Source: Sideroxydans lithotrophicus ES-1
GTDB taxonomy: Bacteria; Pseudomonadota; Gammaproteobacteria; Burkholderiales; Gallionellaceae
Assembly: GCF_000025705.1 (NCBI RefSeq)
Contig: NC_013959.1
Coordinates: 1,231,063-1,295,062, forward strand
Length of the DNA: 64,000 bases
Direction of reading: 5' to 3'
Position numbers and translations under genes: made by a program. Shown here piece after piece: positions 45,214-58,835 of this stretch (within the stretch, counting starts at the first letter, position 1; each line of letters starts with the position of its first letter). Under the pieces are notes generated by a model. The model made no database searches, was not told the origin of the DNA, and worked only from the letters and a program-made list of their open reading frames with translations.

Positions 45214-47727
45214 TCACACTGTGGCTTGATGAGCACCATTCAGATAATGCAATAGTGCGGCTCGTGTTTCCGGGAAGTTCTGCAGGGCCTCATCCAGCAA
45301 TCCCTTGGCCGAAGACCCCAGTTCGGCGTTGCTGATGGCCAATATCTGGGTGCAAATGGCAAACAATGCCTCTGCCCCAACGTTTCCGGAGCTGCCCTTC
45401 AAAATATGAGCCAGTTCCTTGAATGTGGAGTACTCGCGTTTGGACAGGGCAAGGCGCATCGCCTCAAGCAATTTTTCCGTTTCCAGCAGGAAGCCGTAGA
45501 GCACGGTTTGCAGGAAGTCATCCTGATCGCCTCCAAGCAACGCCAGATGGTGCAGCGTATCTTCATTGATCAATCCAGCCGAGAATTGCTCCAGGGAGTG
45601 AAATAGCTCCGGGGCATCGGTCTTGGCGGGGGTCAGCGTCAACCGTGCTACGGTGTCGAGCAGGGTCAATGCATCGACGGGCTTGGTCAGATAGGCATTG
45701 ATGTGGGCTCGTTCGCATTCCAGTTTTGCTTCCAGTGTGGCATTTGCTGTCAGGATGATCACTGGTGTGTCCAAGGGGCGCCTGGAAAGAGCGCGATGAA
45801 CCTTGACGACCTCGAGACCACCCATCTGCGGCATGTTCATATCAAGGATCAGCAGGTCATAGGTGTTCTCTTCCAGCTTGTCCAGGGCCTGTTCACCGTT
45901 TTCCACCATATCGACTTTGTGGTTGCCGTGCTTCAGTATCTTCTCGATGATCTGCTGACTGGTACCGTTGTCTTCGGCAACAAGGATGCGAACCCCGCGC
46001 TTCCCGGCGGTGCTGCGCTCATAGTGTTCCTTGAACGAGATGACACCCTCCGATGGGCGCGGTGCCATGATTCCGTGCAGTGCGTTGAACAACAATGTCT
46101 TGTCGAGCGGTGTGCGCAACAGGCAGGAATAGCCTGCATCCAGATATTCCTTTTCGCTGTGGTTGTGCAGGTCAGGGTTGATCAATATTGGCGAGACTTG
46201 TTTCAGTCCGCGCAATTCCTGGATGTTTGCAGCGAAGTCCTTGGCGGTCATGCCGATATTTTGCGGAAAGCATAGTATGGCCAGGTTGGCAGGCCGTTCA
46301 ATGTTCTTGTCGATCAGGAAAGTGAAGAAATGCGTCAGTGAAGCGGCATGTTCGCAGCGGATACCCCAGCCGGCGGTATAGTCGGTCACGGCGTGCTGCT
46401 CCTCGCGCGGCAAACCGATGGTCAGTACAAAAAGTTGTTCCAGCGTTGGTTTGGATTCGACGAGTACAGCGGCCGATTGTTTGAAGAAGGGAATCTCGAA
46501 CCAGAAAATACTGCCGATCCCTTGTTCGCTTTGCACCCCCATCTTGCCGCCCATCAACTCCACCAGTTGCTTGGAGATCGTCGTGCCCAATCCTGTCCCG
46601 CCGTAGATGCGTGTGATGTTCTGGTCGGCCTGGGTGAAACTCTCGAATATCCTGCCCTGAGCTTGGGGCGAGATGCCGATGCCCGTATCGATCACCTCGA
46701 AACGAAGCAGGGTCTGGAGATCGCCTTGTTGCAAAGTTGCGATCCTGAGTTCGACACTGCCCTTGCTGGTGAATTTGATCGCGTTCCCCACCAGGTTGAT
46801 GAGTACCTGCTGCAGATGCAGTGGATCGCCTTGCAGCATGAAGCAAGTCTCAGGCGTGAATCGAACGGACAGGCTGATCCCTTTCTTTTCGACCTGGGGC
46901 AGGAACATTTCAAGCGTGCTGTTGACCAGTTTGTGCAGATCGAAATCCGTCTTTTCGGAAACCAGTTTTCCGCTTTCGATCTTGGAAAGGTCCAGGATGT
47001 TATCGATCAATTTCAGCAGGAGATGCGCCGATTTCTTCAGCGTGGCAACCAGGTCTTTTTGTTCATCATCCAGGCGTGTGCCCAGCAACAGGTCTCCCGC
47101 GCCAATCACCCCATTGAGAGGGGTGCGCATTTCGTGGCTCATATTGGACAGGAAATCACTTTTTGCCTTGCTGGCTCGTCTAGCTTCTTCCAATGCCTGA
47201 TTAACTTGGTTGCGCAGCTTAAGTATGTATGGGGGAATCAAAATCAGAGTGAGCATCAATCCGATGGACAGACGGGGATTGGATATCCAATAGTCATTCA
47301 GAAATATGACAAGAGTGAATCCGAGAATGCTGGTTACATAAGAAGTAATGAGTGACCAGGCGCCGAATCGAATGCCATTTCCTACGATTACCCAAAGGTA
47401 AATCCCAAAAAATATCGGTCCAGTCTCCTGGGAAATAAGGATCACATACGTTGTGGCCCCCAGGTCGCAGATCATGGTCAGGAATACTCTGCGTTTTGAG
47501 ACATTCGGCTTGAACAAAACATATGCGGCAAGCAATATGGAAAATACCAAGTAGCTGCTGGCAAAAATCAATTGGCGCCTGGAAATTATTTCAGGATTGC
47601 CAAGCATTATTTCGACGAATAAATAAGTCAGTATCAAGGTTGTAAAGGCGATTCTCAGCAGAACCTGTTCATGCTCGCCATTTTTCATGCGCAACTGACG
47701 AATAAAGTGCTGGAATTTTGCCTTCAT
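45214..47727 (-). CDS. rpfC: Hybrid sensor kinase RpfC (DSF sensor)
   Basis: The 837-residue protein has about five membrane helices (21-170), with the RpfC/RpfH-like WVIVGNGIRFGAW. The kinase core follows: phospho-acceptor His198 (SHEMRTPLNGV), the N box VLINLVGNAIKFT, and the GTGLGTTIS G box. After this come a receiver domain with Asp629 (DLLILDMNMPQMGG) and a C-terminal Hpt domain with His774 (AHILKGSSGN). This is the full RpfC layout. The start at 47727 gives an ATGA overlap with rpfG and has AGG seven bases before it; ATG 47733 is the alternative. It faces rpfF and shares an operon with rpfG. Confidence 0.92.
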   Translation of the reverse strand: MKAKFQHFIRQLRMKNGEHEQVLLRIAFTTLILTYLFVEIMLGNPEIISRRQLIFASSYLVFSILLAAYVLFKPNVSKRRVFLTMICDLGATTYVILISQETGPIFFGIYLWVIVGNGIRFGAWSLITSYVTSILGFTLVIFLNDYWISNPRLSIGLMLTLILIPPYILKLRNQVNQALEEARRASKAKSDFLSNMSHEMRTPLNGVIGAGDLLLGTRLDDEQKDLVATLKKSAHLLLKLIDNILDLSKIESGKLVSEKTDFDLHKLVNSTLEMFLPQVEKKGISLSVRFTPETCFMLQGDPLHLQQVLINLVGNAIKFTSKGSVELRIATLQQGDLQTLLRFEVIDTGIGISPQAQGRIFESFTQADQNITRIYGGTGLGTTISKQLVELMGGKMGVQSEQGIGSIFWFEIPFFKQSAAVLVESKPTLEQLFVLTIGLPREEQHAVTDYTAGWGIRCEHAASLTHFFTFLIDKNIERPANLAILCFPQNIGMTAKDFAANIQELRGLKQVSPILINPDLHNHSEKEYLDAGYSCLLRTPLDKTLLFNALHGIMAPRPSEGVISFKEHYERSTAGKRGVRILVAEDNGTSQQIIEKILKHGNHKVDMVENGEQALDKLEENTYDLLILDMNMPQMGGLEVVKVHRALSRRPLDTPVIILTANATLEAKLECERAHINAYLTKPVDALTLLDTVARLTLTPAKTDAPELFHSLEQFSAGLINEDTLHHLALLGGDQDDFLQTVLYGFLLETEKLLEAMRLALSKREYSTFKELAHILKGSSGNVGAEALFAICTQILAISNAELGSSAKGLLDEALQNFPETRAALLHYLNGAHQATV

Positions 47728-48836
47728 TGCCATACCTGAACTTTCTGCGATGGAGTCGTATCCTGCAACTGCTGCTGGATCAGGCTGATCTTGCTGAATT
47801 GCAGCATGAAAGCTTCGACGCATCCCGGATCGAAGTGGGAGCCCTTGTTCGCATAGATGAACTCGACAGCATCCTGGTTTGACCAGGCTTTTTTATAGGG
47901 GCGCTCGGAAGTCAGCGCATCAAAGACGTCGGCCACTGCAACGATGCGAGCATCAAGGGGGATGGCCTTGCCCTTCAGTCCGTTGGGATAGCCGCTGCCA
48001 TCGTAGCGCTCATGGTGCGATAGCGCGATCTCGGCACCAAGGCTGATATATTTCGAGTGGCTGCTCTTGAGGATATGATAACCGATCGAGGAGTGCGTCT
48101 TCATGATCGAGAATTCCTCGTGATTGAGCTTTCCTGGTTTTAGCAGGATGTTGTCCGGGATGCCGATCTTGCCGATATCGTGCATGGGGGCAGCCATCTC
48201 TATCAGGCTGCATCGATTCTCGTCCAGCCCCATGCCCTCGGCGATCAGGCGCGAGAACTTGGCCATCCGCAACACATGATTGCCGGTGTCGGAATCGCGG
48301 TATTCGCCTGCTTTCGCCAGCCGGAACAACGTCTCCTGTTCGCGTTCGAGTATCCGCCGCGTCGCCTCGGTGACTGCCTTCTCCAGCTGTTCTGAACGAT
48401 ACAGGACTTCTTTGTGGTGCAGTTGCAACGCAAGCAGATTGCGGCAGCGTATCTGGCATTCGTAATGGTTGAAAGGCTTGGTAAGGAATTCGGAAACCCC
48501 CAAATCCAGTGCCTTATGGCGTATATCGTTGTCATTCGATACCGTGACCATAATGATGGGAACATGTTCCAGATGTGGTACACGCCGGATCGTTTTGACG
48601 ACATCCAGCCCGGACATCTCGTCCATCAGGTGATCCACGAGGATCAGATCCGGATGGTTCAATCTCAGCCAGTCGATCGCCCCCAGTGGGGAGGCGAATG
48701 CCTGAACAAATACCTCCTTCTGCAAGCTGCGAACGATCTTGTCCAGAATGATCCTGCTGGTGAATTCATCGTCAATGATCGCGATGGTCGGAAGGGATGC
48801 GGTGTTGTCGTTTTGTCCGATGATTTCGAATGGCAT
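47724..48836 (-). CDS. rpfG: Response regulator with HD-GYP domain, RpfG type
   Basis: The 370 residues comprise a receiver domain (16-135, phospho-acceptor Asp68 in LILVDHLM) and an HD-GYP c-di-GMP phosphodiesterase (about 165-355). The latter has HDIGKIGIPD with His219-Asp220, HHERYDGSGYP with the GYP at 282-284, and DARIVAVADVFDALTSERPYKKAW. Phosphorelay from RpfC Hpt would activate c-di-GMP breakdown. It precedes rpfC with a 4-base overlap on the minus strand and is divergent from zipA. Confidence 0.93.
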   Translation of the reverse strand: MPFEIIGQNDNTASLPTIAIIDDEFTSRIILDKIVRSLQKEVFVQAFASPLGAIDWLRLNHPDLILVDHLMDEMSGLDVVKTIRRVPHLEHVPIIMVTVSNDNDIRHKALDLGVSEFLTKPFNHYECQIRCRNLLALQLHHKEVLYRSEQLEKAVTEATRRILEREQETLFRLAKAGEYRDSDTGNHVLRMAKFSRLIAEGMGLDENRCSLIEMAAPMHDIGKIGIPDNILLKPGKLNHEEFSIMKTHSSIGYHILKSSHSKYISLGAEIALSHHERYDGSGYPNGLKGKAIPLDARIVAVADVFDALTSERPYKKAWSNQDAVEFIYANKGSHFDPGCVEAFMLQFSKISLIQQQLQDTTPSQKVQVWQ

Positions 48837-49108
48837 GTGTTCGTTCCTTTATTAGCGGATACTGCGACACTTGGCCCGTCTTTGTGCGGGATTTTTGGTG
48901 GGATTTGGCTTGGAGACATTGCCCCGCCGGGTCGAGCGGATGTAAGTAGAGCCTGCTCTGCTTTCTTCGTCAACTGTCTGCACGGCAGAATGGTCGGCCT
49001 CAGGGTTGACGACAAGCAGCTGCAAAACTTCAAGGCCTGCCATTCTAAGCAAGGATTTGAGATAATTCACGCGTATTTCCTACATGGCGTTCGTCCCGGT
49101 ATTCAAAC
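48837..49108. other. Divergent rpfG/zipA intergenic region
   Basis: This 272-base region must carry promoters for rpfG (minus) and zipA (plus). I see no clear sigma-70 pair, no hairpin with T-run and no convincing small gene. The frames that cross it are extensions of shadows from rpfG. Confidence 0.5.
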
Positions 49109-53131
<4,023 letters not shown>

Positions 53132-53132
<1 letters not shown>

Positions 53133-53680
53133 TGCTCAGCAATCAGCAAGCACGCATCATTTTGCAGGATGCGGAGCTGATTCATTCGGCAGACGAGGTG
53201 CAGGCAGCCGTGCGGCGCGTGGCCGACGCGATCAATCTGGAGCTGGCAGACCAGCACCCGCTGGTGCTGTCGGTGATGGGGGGCGCTGTGGTATTCACAG
53301 GACAGCTATTGCCGATGCTCGATTTCCCGCTGGACTTCGATTACCTGCATGTCTCGCGCTACGGGAACGAGAAACAGGGCGGCGAATTGCACTGGAAAGT
53401 CGCGCCGCGCGAAAATGTGCGCGGGAAGGTCGTGCTGGTGGTGGACGACATCCTGGATGAAGGCGAGACTTTGCACGCGATCAGGCAGCGCGTGATGGAA
53501 CTGGGAGCAAGCAGGTTCTACAGCGCGGTTTTCGCCGACAAGGCGAACGGCAAGAACAAGCCCATCCATGCGGATTTTGTCGGCATGGAACTGCCGGACC
53601 GATTCGTATTCGGATACGGGATGGACATTCATGGTGCGTGGCGCAATCTGCCGGCGATTTATGCAGTAAAGGAAAACTGA
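53132..53680 (+). CDS. hpt: Hypoxanthine-guanine phosphoribosyltransferase
   Basis: The 182-residue protein has the PRPP-binding loop VVLVVDDILDEGETL and the HGPRT features VLSVMGGAVVFTGQL and DFDYLHVSRYG. It salvages hypoxanthine and guanine to IMP and GMP. The galU stop TGA shares its last base with ATG 53132; GTG 53129 is an alternative. The next gene, a thioinosine phosphorylase releasing hypoxanthine, fits the same salvage path. Confidence 0.9.
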
Positions 53681-53681
53681 A

Positions 53682-54428
53682 ATGTTAGCGATCATCGGCG
53701 GTACGGGTTTTGCACAATTGACTAACCTCAAGATCACCCATCGGCAAGTGCTGCGCACGCCTTACGGCGAGCCGTCCGGGCCGATGACCTTCGGTACCAT
53801 CAATCAGCACGAGGTGATGTTCCTGGCGCGCCACGGCTACGGCCATACCATTCCGCCGCACGAGGTGAACTATCGCGCCAATCTCTGGTCATTGCGCGAC
53901 CAGGGAGCAACGCGCGTCATCGCGGTGACCTCGGTCGGCGGCATCCGCGCAGATCTGGTTCCTGGTACTTTGGTGGTGCCGGATCAGATCATCGATTACA
54001 CGTATGGCCGCAATTTCACCTATTTCGACGGCAAGGATAAATCGGTCACGCATATCGACTTCACGCGGCCGTATAACGAGAAGGTCCGCCAGCAGATAAT
54101 CGCCGCAGTGAAACTCGCGGGCGAGGCATGTGTGGATGGCGGCGTGCATGCTGTCACACAGGGCCCGAGACTGGAGACGGCAGCCGAGATCAACCGCCTC
54201 GAGCGCGACGGTGCAGACATGGTCGGTATGACCGGCATGCCGGAAGCCTCGCTGGCAAAGGAACTGGGGCTGGCCTATGCCACCATTGCGGTGGTGGTCA
54301 ATCAAGCCGCCGGGCGTGGCGGCAGTCGCGATGGCGTTCCCCTGGAAACGATCGGGACGGTGATGGGTCCTGCGATGGAGCGTGTGCGGAACATCCTGGA
54401 ATGTGCGGTAGGGCAAGATGGCGACTAG
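53682..54428 (+). CDS. S-methyl-5'-thioinosine phosphorylase
   Basis: The 248-residue protein belongs to the MTAP/PNP-2 family: [35 protein letters not shown] split as [33 protein letters not shown] and [15 protein letters not shown]. The length and the MTGMPEA active-site segment fit the thioinosine-specific (MTIP) subgroup rather than MTAP, though this needs structure-level checking. It would release hypoxanthine and 5-methylthioribose-1-phosphate, feeding the upstream hpt product. It overlaps def by 11 bases. Confidence 0.85.
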   Translation: MLAIIGGTGFAQLTNLKITHRQVLRTPYGEPSGPMTFGTINQHEVMFLARHGYGHTIPPHEVNYRANLWSLRDQGATRVIAVTSVGGIRADLVPGTLVVPDQIIDYTYGRNFTYFDGKDKSVTHIDFTRPYNEKVRQQIIAAVKLAGEACVDGGVHAVTQGPRLETAAEINRLERDGADMVGMTGMPEASLAKELGLAYATIAVVVNQAAGRGGSRDGVPLETIGTVMGPAMERVRNILECAVGQDGD

Positions 54429-54951
54429 GGAAGTACTGCGTATGGGCGATGTGCGCCTGCTGCGCAAGGCAGGCGAGGTGCGCCTGTTCGATACGCCGGA
54501 GTTGCATGCATTGCTGAAAGACATGCGCGAAACGATGCTGGCCATGGATGGTGTCGGGCTGGCAGCGCCGCAGATCGGTGTCGATCTGCGCGTTGTCATC
54601 TTCGAGGTGAATCAGAATCCGCGCTATCCCGATGCCGAAACGGTGCCCCAGACCGTGCTCATCAACCCGGTGCTCACGCCGCTATCCGATGTCATGGAGG
54701 AGGGCTGGGAAGGATGCCTGAGCGTACCGGGCATGCGTGGTCTGGTGCCGCGCTACACCCATCTGCGCTACCAGGGGCGCGACGAATACGGTGCGCTGAT
54801 CGATCGCACCGTGAGCGGTTTCCACGCGCGCGTGGTCCAGCACGAATGCGACCATCTCGACGGCATCCTCTACCCGATGCGCATCCGCGACATGAAGAAC
54901 TTCGGCTTCAGCGATGTGCTGTTCCCTGACGCCGAGGTGCAAGACGAATAG
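54418..54951 (+). CDS. def: Peptide deformylase
   Basis: The 177-residue metallohydrolase has all three deformylase motifs: [19 protein letters not shown] with the metal-ligand Cys, and QHECDHLDG with the HExxH motif. It removes the N-formyl group from nascent proteins. The lack of a neighbouring fmt gene suggests this is a second deformylase copy rather than the fmt-linked one. It overlaps the upstream gene by 11 bases. Confidence 0.95.
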   Translation: MATREVLRMGDVRLLRKAGEVRLFDTPELHALLKDMRETMLAMDGVGLAAPQIGVDLRVVIFEVNQNPRYPDAETVPQTVLINPVLTPLSDVMEEGWEGCLSVPGMRGLVPRYTHLRYQGRDEYGALIDRTVSGFHARVVQHECDHLDGILYPMRIRDMKNFGFSDVLFPDAEVQDE

Positions 54952-54952
54952 C

Positions 54953-55963
54953 ATGGCCGTACACCACGAATCCAGAGTGATCCGCAATCTCCTGATCGCC
55001 CTGTTGGCGCTGGTGTCGGTGTTCGCCATCGGCACCATGGGCTATCGCCTGCTTGGCGGGCCGCAGTATTCGTGGCTCGATTGCTTCTACATGACCTTCA
55101 TCACGATCTCCACCATTGGTTATCACGAGGTCGTCGATGTTACACCGCACGAATACGGCCGTCTGTTCACGGTGTTTATCGGTATCGCGGGTATCGGTGT
55201 GCTGGGTTATGTGCTTTCCACAGTGACAGCGTTCATGCTGGAGAGCGATCTCAATGTCCTACGGCGGAGAAAGAAGATGCAAAACAGGATCGCGCAATTG
55301 AAGAATCATTACATCGTGTGCGGTGTCGGATTGGTCGGCAGCAATGTCGCGCATGACCTGGAAATGACCGGGCGTCCGTCTGTCATCATCGACAGCGACA
55401 TCAATAACATCCATCATTATCTGGAAACTCATCCGTTGCAGTTGTATGTGCATGGCGATGCGACCGATAACGATGTGTTGCTTGCGGCCGGAATTAAGCA
55501 TGCAAAGGGCGTTTTTGCCGTGGCGCACGACGACAGTTCCAATCTGGTCATCAGCCTGAGCTCCAAACAGCTCAATCCGAATCTGCGCGTGGTCGCGCGG
55601 TGCCATGCGCTGAAGAACGCCGAGAAGACACGGCGCGCTGGAGCGGACGCGGTCATCTCGCCGGATTTCAGCGGCGGATTGCGCATCGTTTCGGCGATGG
55701 TGCGACCGAACGTGATGAACTTTCTCGATGAGATGCTGAAATCGGACAGCAAACTGCGCATGGAAGAAGTCGTCATTCCGGATAGCCTGGCCGGCAAACC
55801 CTTGAGTGTTTTGTATCACAGCAACAAGGATTGCCTGGTGCTGGCGCTTCAGCGCAATGACGCATGGCAGTTCAATCCCCAGGCCCATCACCAGCTACAG
55901 GATAAAGATGTACTGATGGTGATATGTCCACACCAGAAGGACGCAATCGCCTGGAACAGCTGA
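54953..55963 (+). CDS. Two-helix potassium channel with RCK (TrkA) domains
   Basis: The 336-residue protein has two membrane helices (about 12-33 and 68-95) flanking a pore loop whose filter reads TISTIGYHE (Thr54 to Glu59), then an RCK_N domain starting at HYIVCGVGLVGSNVA and an RCK_C-like end (about 255-336). MthK-like channels are gated by ligands bound at the RCK ring. The filter carries Tyr-His-Glu where most have Tyr-Gly-Asp/Glu; the Gly of TIGY remains. ATG 54953 lies one base after the def stop, so the genes are co-transcribed. Confidence 0.9.
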   Translation: MAVHHESRVIRNLLIALLALVSVFAIGTMGYRLLGGPQYSWLDCFYMTFITISTIGYHEVVDVTPHEYGRLFTVFIGIAGIGVLGYVLSTVTAFMLESDLNVLRRRKKMQNRIAQLKNHYIVCGVGLVGSNVAHDLEMTGRPSVIIDSDINNIHHYLETHPLQLYVHGDATDNDVLLAAGIKHAKGVFAVAHDDSSNLVISLSSKQLNPNLRVVARCHALKNAEKTRRAGADAVISPDFSGGLRIVSAMVRPNVMNFLDEMLKSDSKLRMEEVVIPDSLAGKPLSVLYHSNKDCLVLALQRNDAWQFNPQAHHQLQDKDVLMVICPHQKDAIAWNS

Positions 55964-56152
55964 TGCAGGGCATCGACTGATCGCTGTCGCTGGGATGGAT
56001 GCGGGAGTCGTTGCGGCCATTCTGTTCCCGGTCATTCTGACCAGATAATGATCGGGTGGAGCAAACAGCAGCACTCCGCCAATTCCTGACTTGTGTCAAA
56101 CACTTGCGCTCGTGATAAAGTTCGGCTACTCAATGCCGTGGTTGGGGGCTCC

Positions 56153-57955
56153 GTGGAACGTACTTTGTTGCTGGTTGACGATGAGGTCGATGTTGGCGCC
56201 GCCCTGGAGCGCCTGCTCAGGCACGACGGCTACAGGATCCTGCGTGCGACCAGCGCTCTGGAAGGCCTGGAATTGCTGGAACAACACAAGGTGGGTGTGA
56301 TCATTTCGGATCAACGCATGCCCGGCATGTCCGGCGTGGAGTTCCTGACCCGGGTATATGAGCTGTATCCAGACACCATCCGGATCGTCCTGAGCGGTTC
56401 CGCCGATTTCGATTCGGTGACTGGTGCCATCAATCGCGGGGCTATATACAAATTCTTCACCAAGCCATGGGACAACGAAGCTTTGCGCGTCGATGTGATG
56501 GAGGCGTTCTGGCGTCATGAATTGGCTCAGGAGAAAGAACGCCTGTTGCAGGAGATCCAGAGTGCAAATGTGCTGTTGTCGCAGCTCAACCTGGAACTGG
56601 CGTCGGCAATGGAGCACAAGGACAGCCAGATCAAGCGTATCGCACATTACGATTCATTGACGGCGCTGCCCAATCGCCTGCTTTTCCTCGATCGTCTCGA
56701 CCAGGAGGTCGCCCGGGCGAACCGGGATGACCAGATGGTTGCCGTGCTGTCGCTCGACCTGGACCGGTTCAAGAAGGTCAACGAGTCATTCGGGCATCCT
56801 GTCGGGGATCAGTTGCTGCAAACGGTGGCCAAAAAGTTGAGCAGCCAGATACGTGCATGCGATACCGTGGCGCGCATCGCCGACGACGAATTTGCCATCG
56901 TATTGACTGGCGTGAAAGCTACGCATGCCGCCGGTGAAGTGGCACAGAAGATCCTGGATTCGTTCGCACACAGCCCCATATCGATAAGCGACAGTGAAGT
57001 TTTCATCACTTTGAGCATAGGCATCAGCATATACCCGGTAGACGGAGTGAATACGACAGCTCTGCTCAAAAGTGCGGACACGGCGTTACACCAGGCAAAA
57101 AGAGAAGGGCGCAACAACTTCCAGTACTACACCGTTCAGATGAACGCCACTTCATGGCAACGTTTGAAGCTGGAGACTGAACTGCGCCAGGCACTGGCGC
57201 GCAACGAGTTCGAGCTCCATTACCAGCCCAAGGTGGACATGGATTGCAACAAGATCGTCGGCATGGAAGCCCTGTTGCGTTGGCAAAGTGCAGAGCGGGG
57301 TCTTGTCACTCCAGCCGAGTTCATTCCGTTGCTGGAAGAGACGGGCCTGATTCTCCCGGTGGGAGAGTGGGTGTTGCGTGAAGCGTGCAAGCAGGCACGA
57401 GCCTGGCAGGATGCCGGCATCCCCGATGTGCACATCGCGGTCAACCTGTCTTCGCTGCAATTCAGGCAGCCTGATTTTGCCGGTTCTGTCCTGAAGATCA
57501 TGCAGGAGCATGGTCTGGACCCGGCAATGAATGGGATCGAGCTGGAACTGACCGAAAGTCTGTTGCTGGATAATGTGGCAAGAACGATCGATACGCTGAA
57601 TACCCTGCATGAAGCAGGTATCCGGTTTTCCATCGACGATTTTGGCACCGGTTATTCCAGCCTCAGCTATCTGAAACGTTTCCCGATAAGCAGTCTCAAG
57701 ATCGACCAGTCGTTCGTGCAAGACCTGTCCAGCAACCGGGACGACGAATCGATCGTGTCTGCCATCATCGCATTGGGGCGCAGCCTCGGTTTGAGTGTGA
57801 TCGCCGAAGGAGTGGAAACCGCAGAGCAATCGGCGCAATTGCGCCGGATGGGATGCGACGGAATGCAGGGTTACTTGTTCAGCCGTCCGGTACCCGTTGC
57901 CGAGATGACCTATCTGCTGCAAAACAGCGCGAATCTTTTTCCAGCGGGGGCCTGA
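56153..57955 (+). CDS. REC-GGDEF-EAL response regulator, probable c-di-GMP phosphodiesterase
   Basis: The 600 residues contain a receiver domain (1-120, Asp53 in IISDQRMPGM), a GGDEF domain (about 165-325) and an EAL domain (about 337-590). The GGDEF site is degenerate, ADDEF at 243-247, but the I-site RACD (234-237) is kept. The EAL domain has EALLR (370-374), NLSSLQF, ELTES, IDDFGTGYSS, LKIDQSF and AEGVET, so it looks active. GTG 56153 after GGGGG is chosen since the next gene starts with the same VERTLLLVDDE; a GTG at 56093 is rejected. It begins a five-gene signalling cluster. Confidence 0.9.
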   Translation: MERTLLLVDDEVDVGAALERLLRHDGYRILRATSALEGLELLEQHKVGVIISDQRMPGMSGVEFLTRVYELYPDTIRIVLSGSADFDSVTGAINRGAIYKFFTKPWDNEALRVDVMEAFWRHELAQEKERLLQEIQSANVLLSQLNLELASAMEHKDSQIKRIAHYDSLTALPNRLLFLDRLDQEVARANRDDQMVAVLSLDLDRFKKVNESFGHPVGDQLLQTVAKKLSSQIRACDTVARIADDEFAIVLTGVKATHAAGEVAQKILDSFAHSPISISDSEVFITLSIGISIYPVDGVNTTALLKSADTALHQAKREGRNNFQYYTVQMNATSWQRLKLETELRQALARNEFELHYQPKVDMDCNKIVGMEALLRWQSAERGLVTPAEFIPLLEETGLILPVGEWVLREACKQARAWQDAGIPDVHIAVNLSSLQFRQPDFAGSVLKIMQEHGLDPAMNGIELELTESLLLDNVARTIDTLNTLHEAGIRFSIDDFGTGYSSLSYLKRFPISSLKIDQSFVQDLSSNRDDESIVSAIIALGRSLGLSVIAEGVETAEQSAQLRRMGCDGMQGYLFSRPVPVAEMTYLLQNSANLFPAGA

Positions 57956-58770
57956 TGGAGCGCACGCTGCTGCTGGTTGATGACGAAGAGAACATCACTT
58001 CCGCGCTTGTGCGGTTGCTGCGGCGGGACGGATATTGCATCCTGCGGGCTAACAGCGGCGATGCCGGGCTGGAATTGCTGCGCCAGAACGAGGTCGGCGT
58101 GATCATTTCCGACCAGCGCATGCCCGGTATGACTGGTGTTGAGTTTCTGGGCAAGGTGCGCGACCTGTATCCGGATACGGTGCGTATCGTCCTGAGCGGT
58201 TACACCGAACTCAATTCGGTGACCGACGCCATCAATCGCGGCGCGATATACAAATTCTTCACCAAGCCATGGGAGGACGACCTGCTGCGGGCCAACGTGG
58301 AAGAGGCATTCCAGCGCTACGAGATGAAGATGGAGAATGTGCGACTGACTGCCGAACTCCAGAGGGCGAATGAAGAGCTGCTCAGTATCAATCATCAGCT
58401 AGAGCAGCGTGTCGAGGAAAAGACGCGCGAAGTGATGCGTAACCTGAGCATCCTCCAGGTGTCGCAGGAGGTGCTGGAGCATCTGCCGGTGGCGGTAATC
58501 GGCATCGGTGACGACGGCATGATCGCAATCGCCAACATGAGTGCGCACCGGATATTTACAGACGTCGGCAACAAGGCCATGGTGGGCGAAGCGGCAACCG
58601 AAGTTCTCCCGGCCGAATTGCTTGCTTGTGCCTTGGTCGGTGAATGTCGCAAGCAACAAGGCAGCTTTCCGCACGGCCCTGATGGCAAGCACGCGAATTA
58701 CTGGTGTTGCCCGATGGGCGAGATATCGCATTCGAGGGGAGTGGTTATCGTCATCGATGTCGAACCATAG
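57955..58770 (+). CDS. Response regulator with coiled coil and PAS-like C-terminus
   Basis: The 271-residue protein has a receiver (1-120, Asp53) that is strikingly similar to the one in the preceding gene. A coiled coil of about 50 residues (LTAELQRANEELLSINHQLE) follows, then a small PAS-like domain (about 165-265, VAVIGIGDDGMIAIANMSAHRI). No enzymatic or DNA-binding output is visible, so it may work as a phosphate sink, adaptor or dimer partner. Its start overlaps the previous stop (TGATG). A tandem duplication of the receiver is likely. Confidence 0.82.
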   Translation: MERTLLLVDDEENITSALVRLLRRDGYCILRANSGDAGLELLRQNEVGVIISDQRMPGMTGVEFLGKVRDLYPDTVRIVLSGYTELNSVTDAINRGAIYKFFTKPWEDDLLRANVEEAFQRYEMKMENVRLTAELQRANEELLSINHQLEQRVEEKTREVMRNLSILQVSQEVLEHLPVAVIGIGDDGMIAIANMSAHRIFTDVGNKAMVGEAATEVLPAELLACALVGECRKQQGSFPHGPDGKHANYWCCPMGEISHSRGVVIVIDVEP

Positions 58771-58835
58771 AACGGACCGGTTCGATATTTGCCGGAGTTA
58801 TTGACCGAGGATAAAAGTGCAACCTGGCGCCATTT

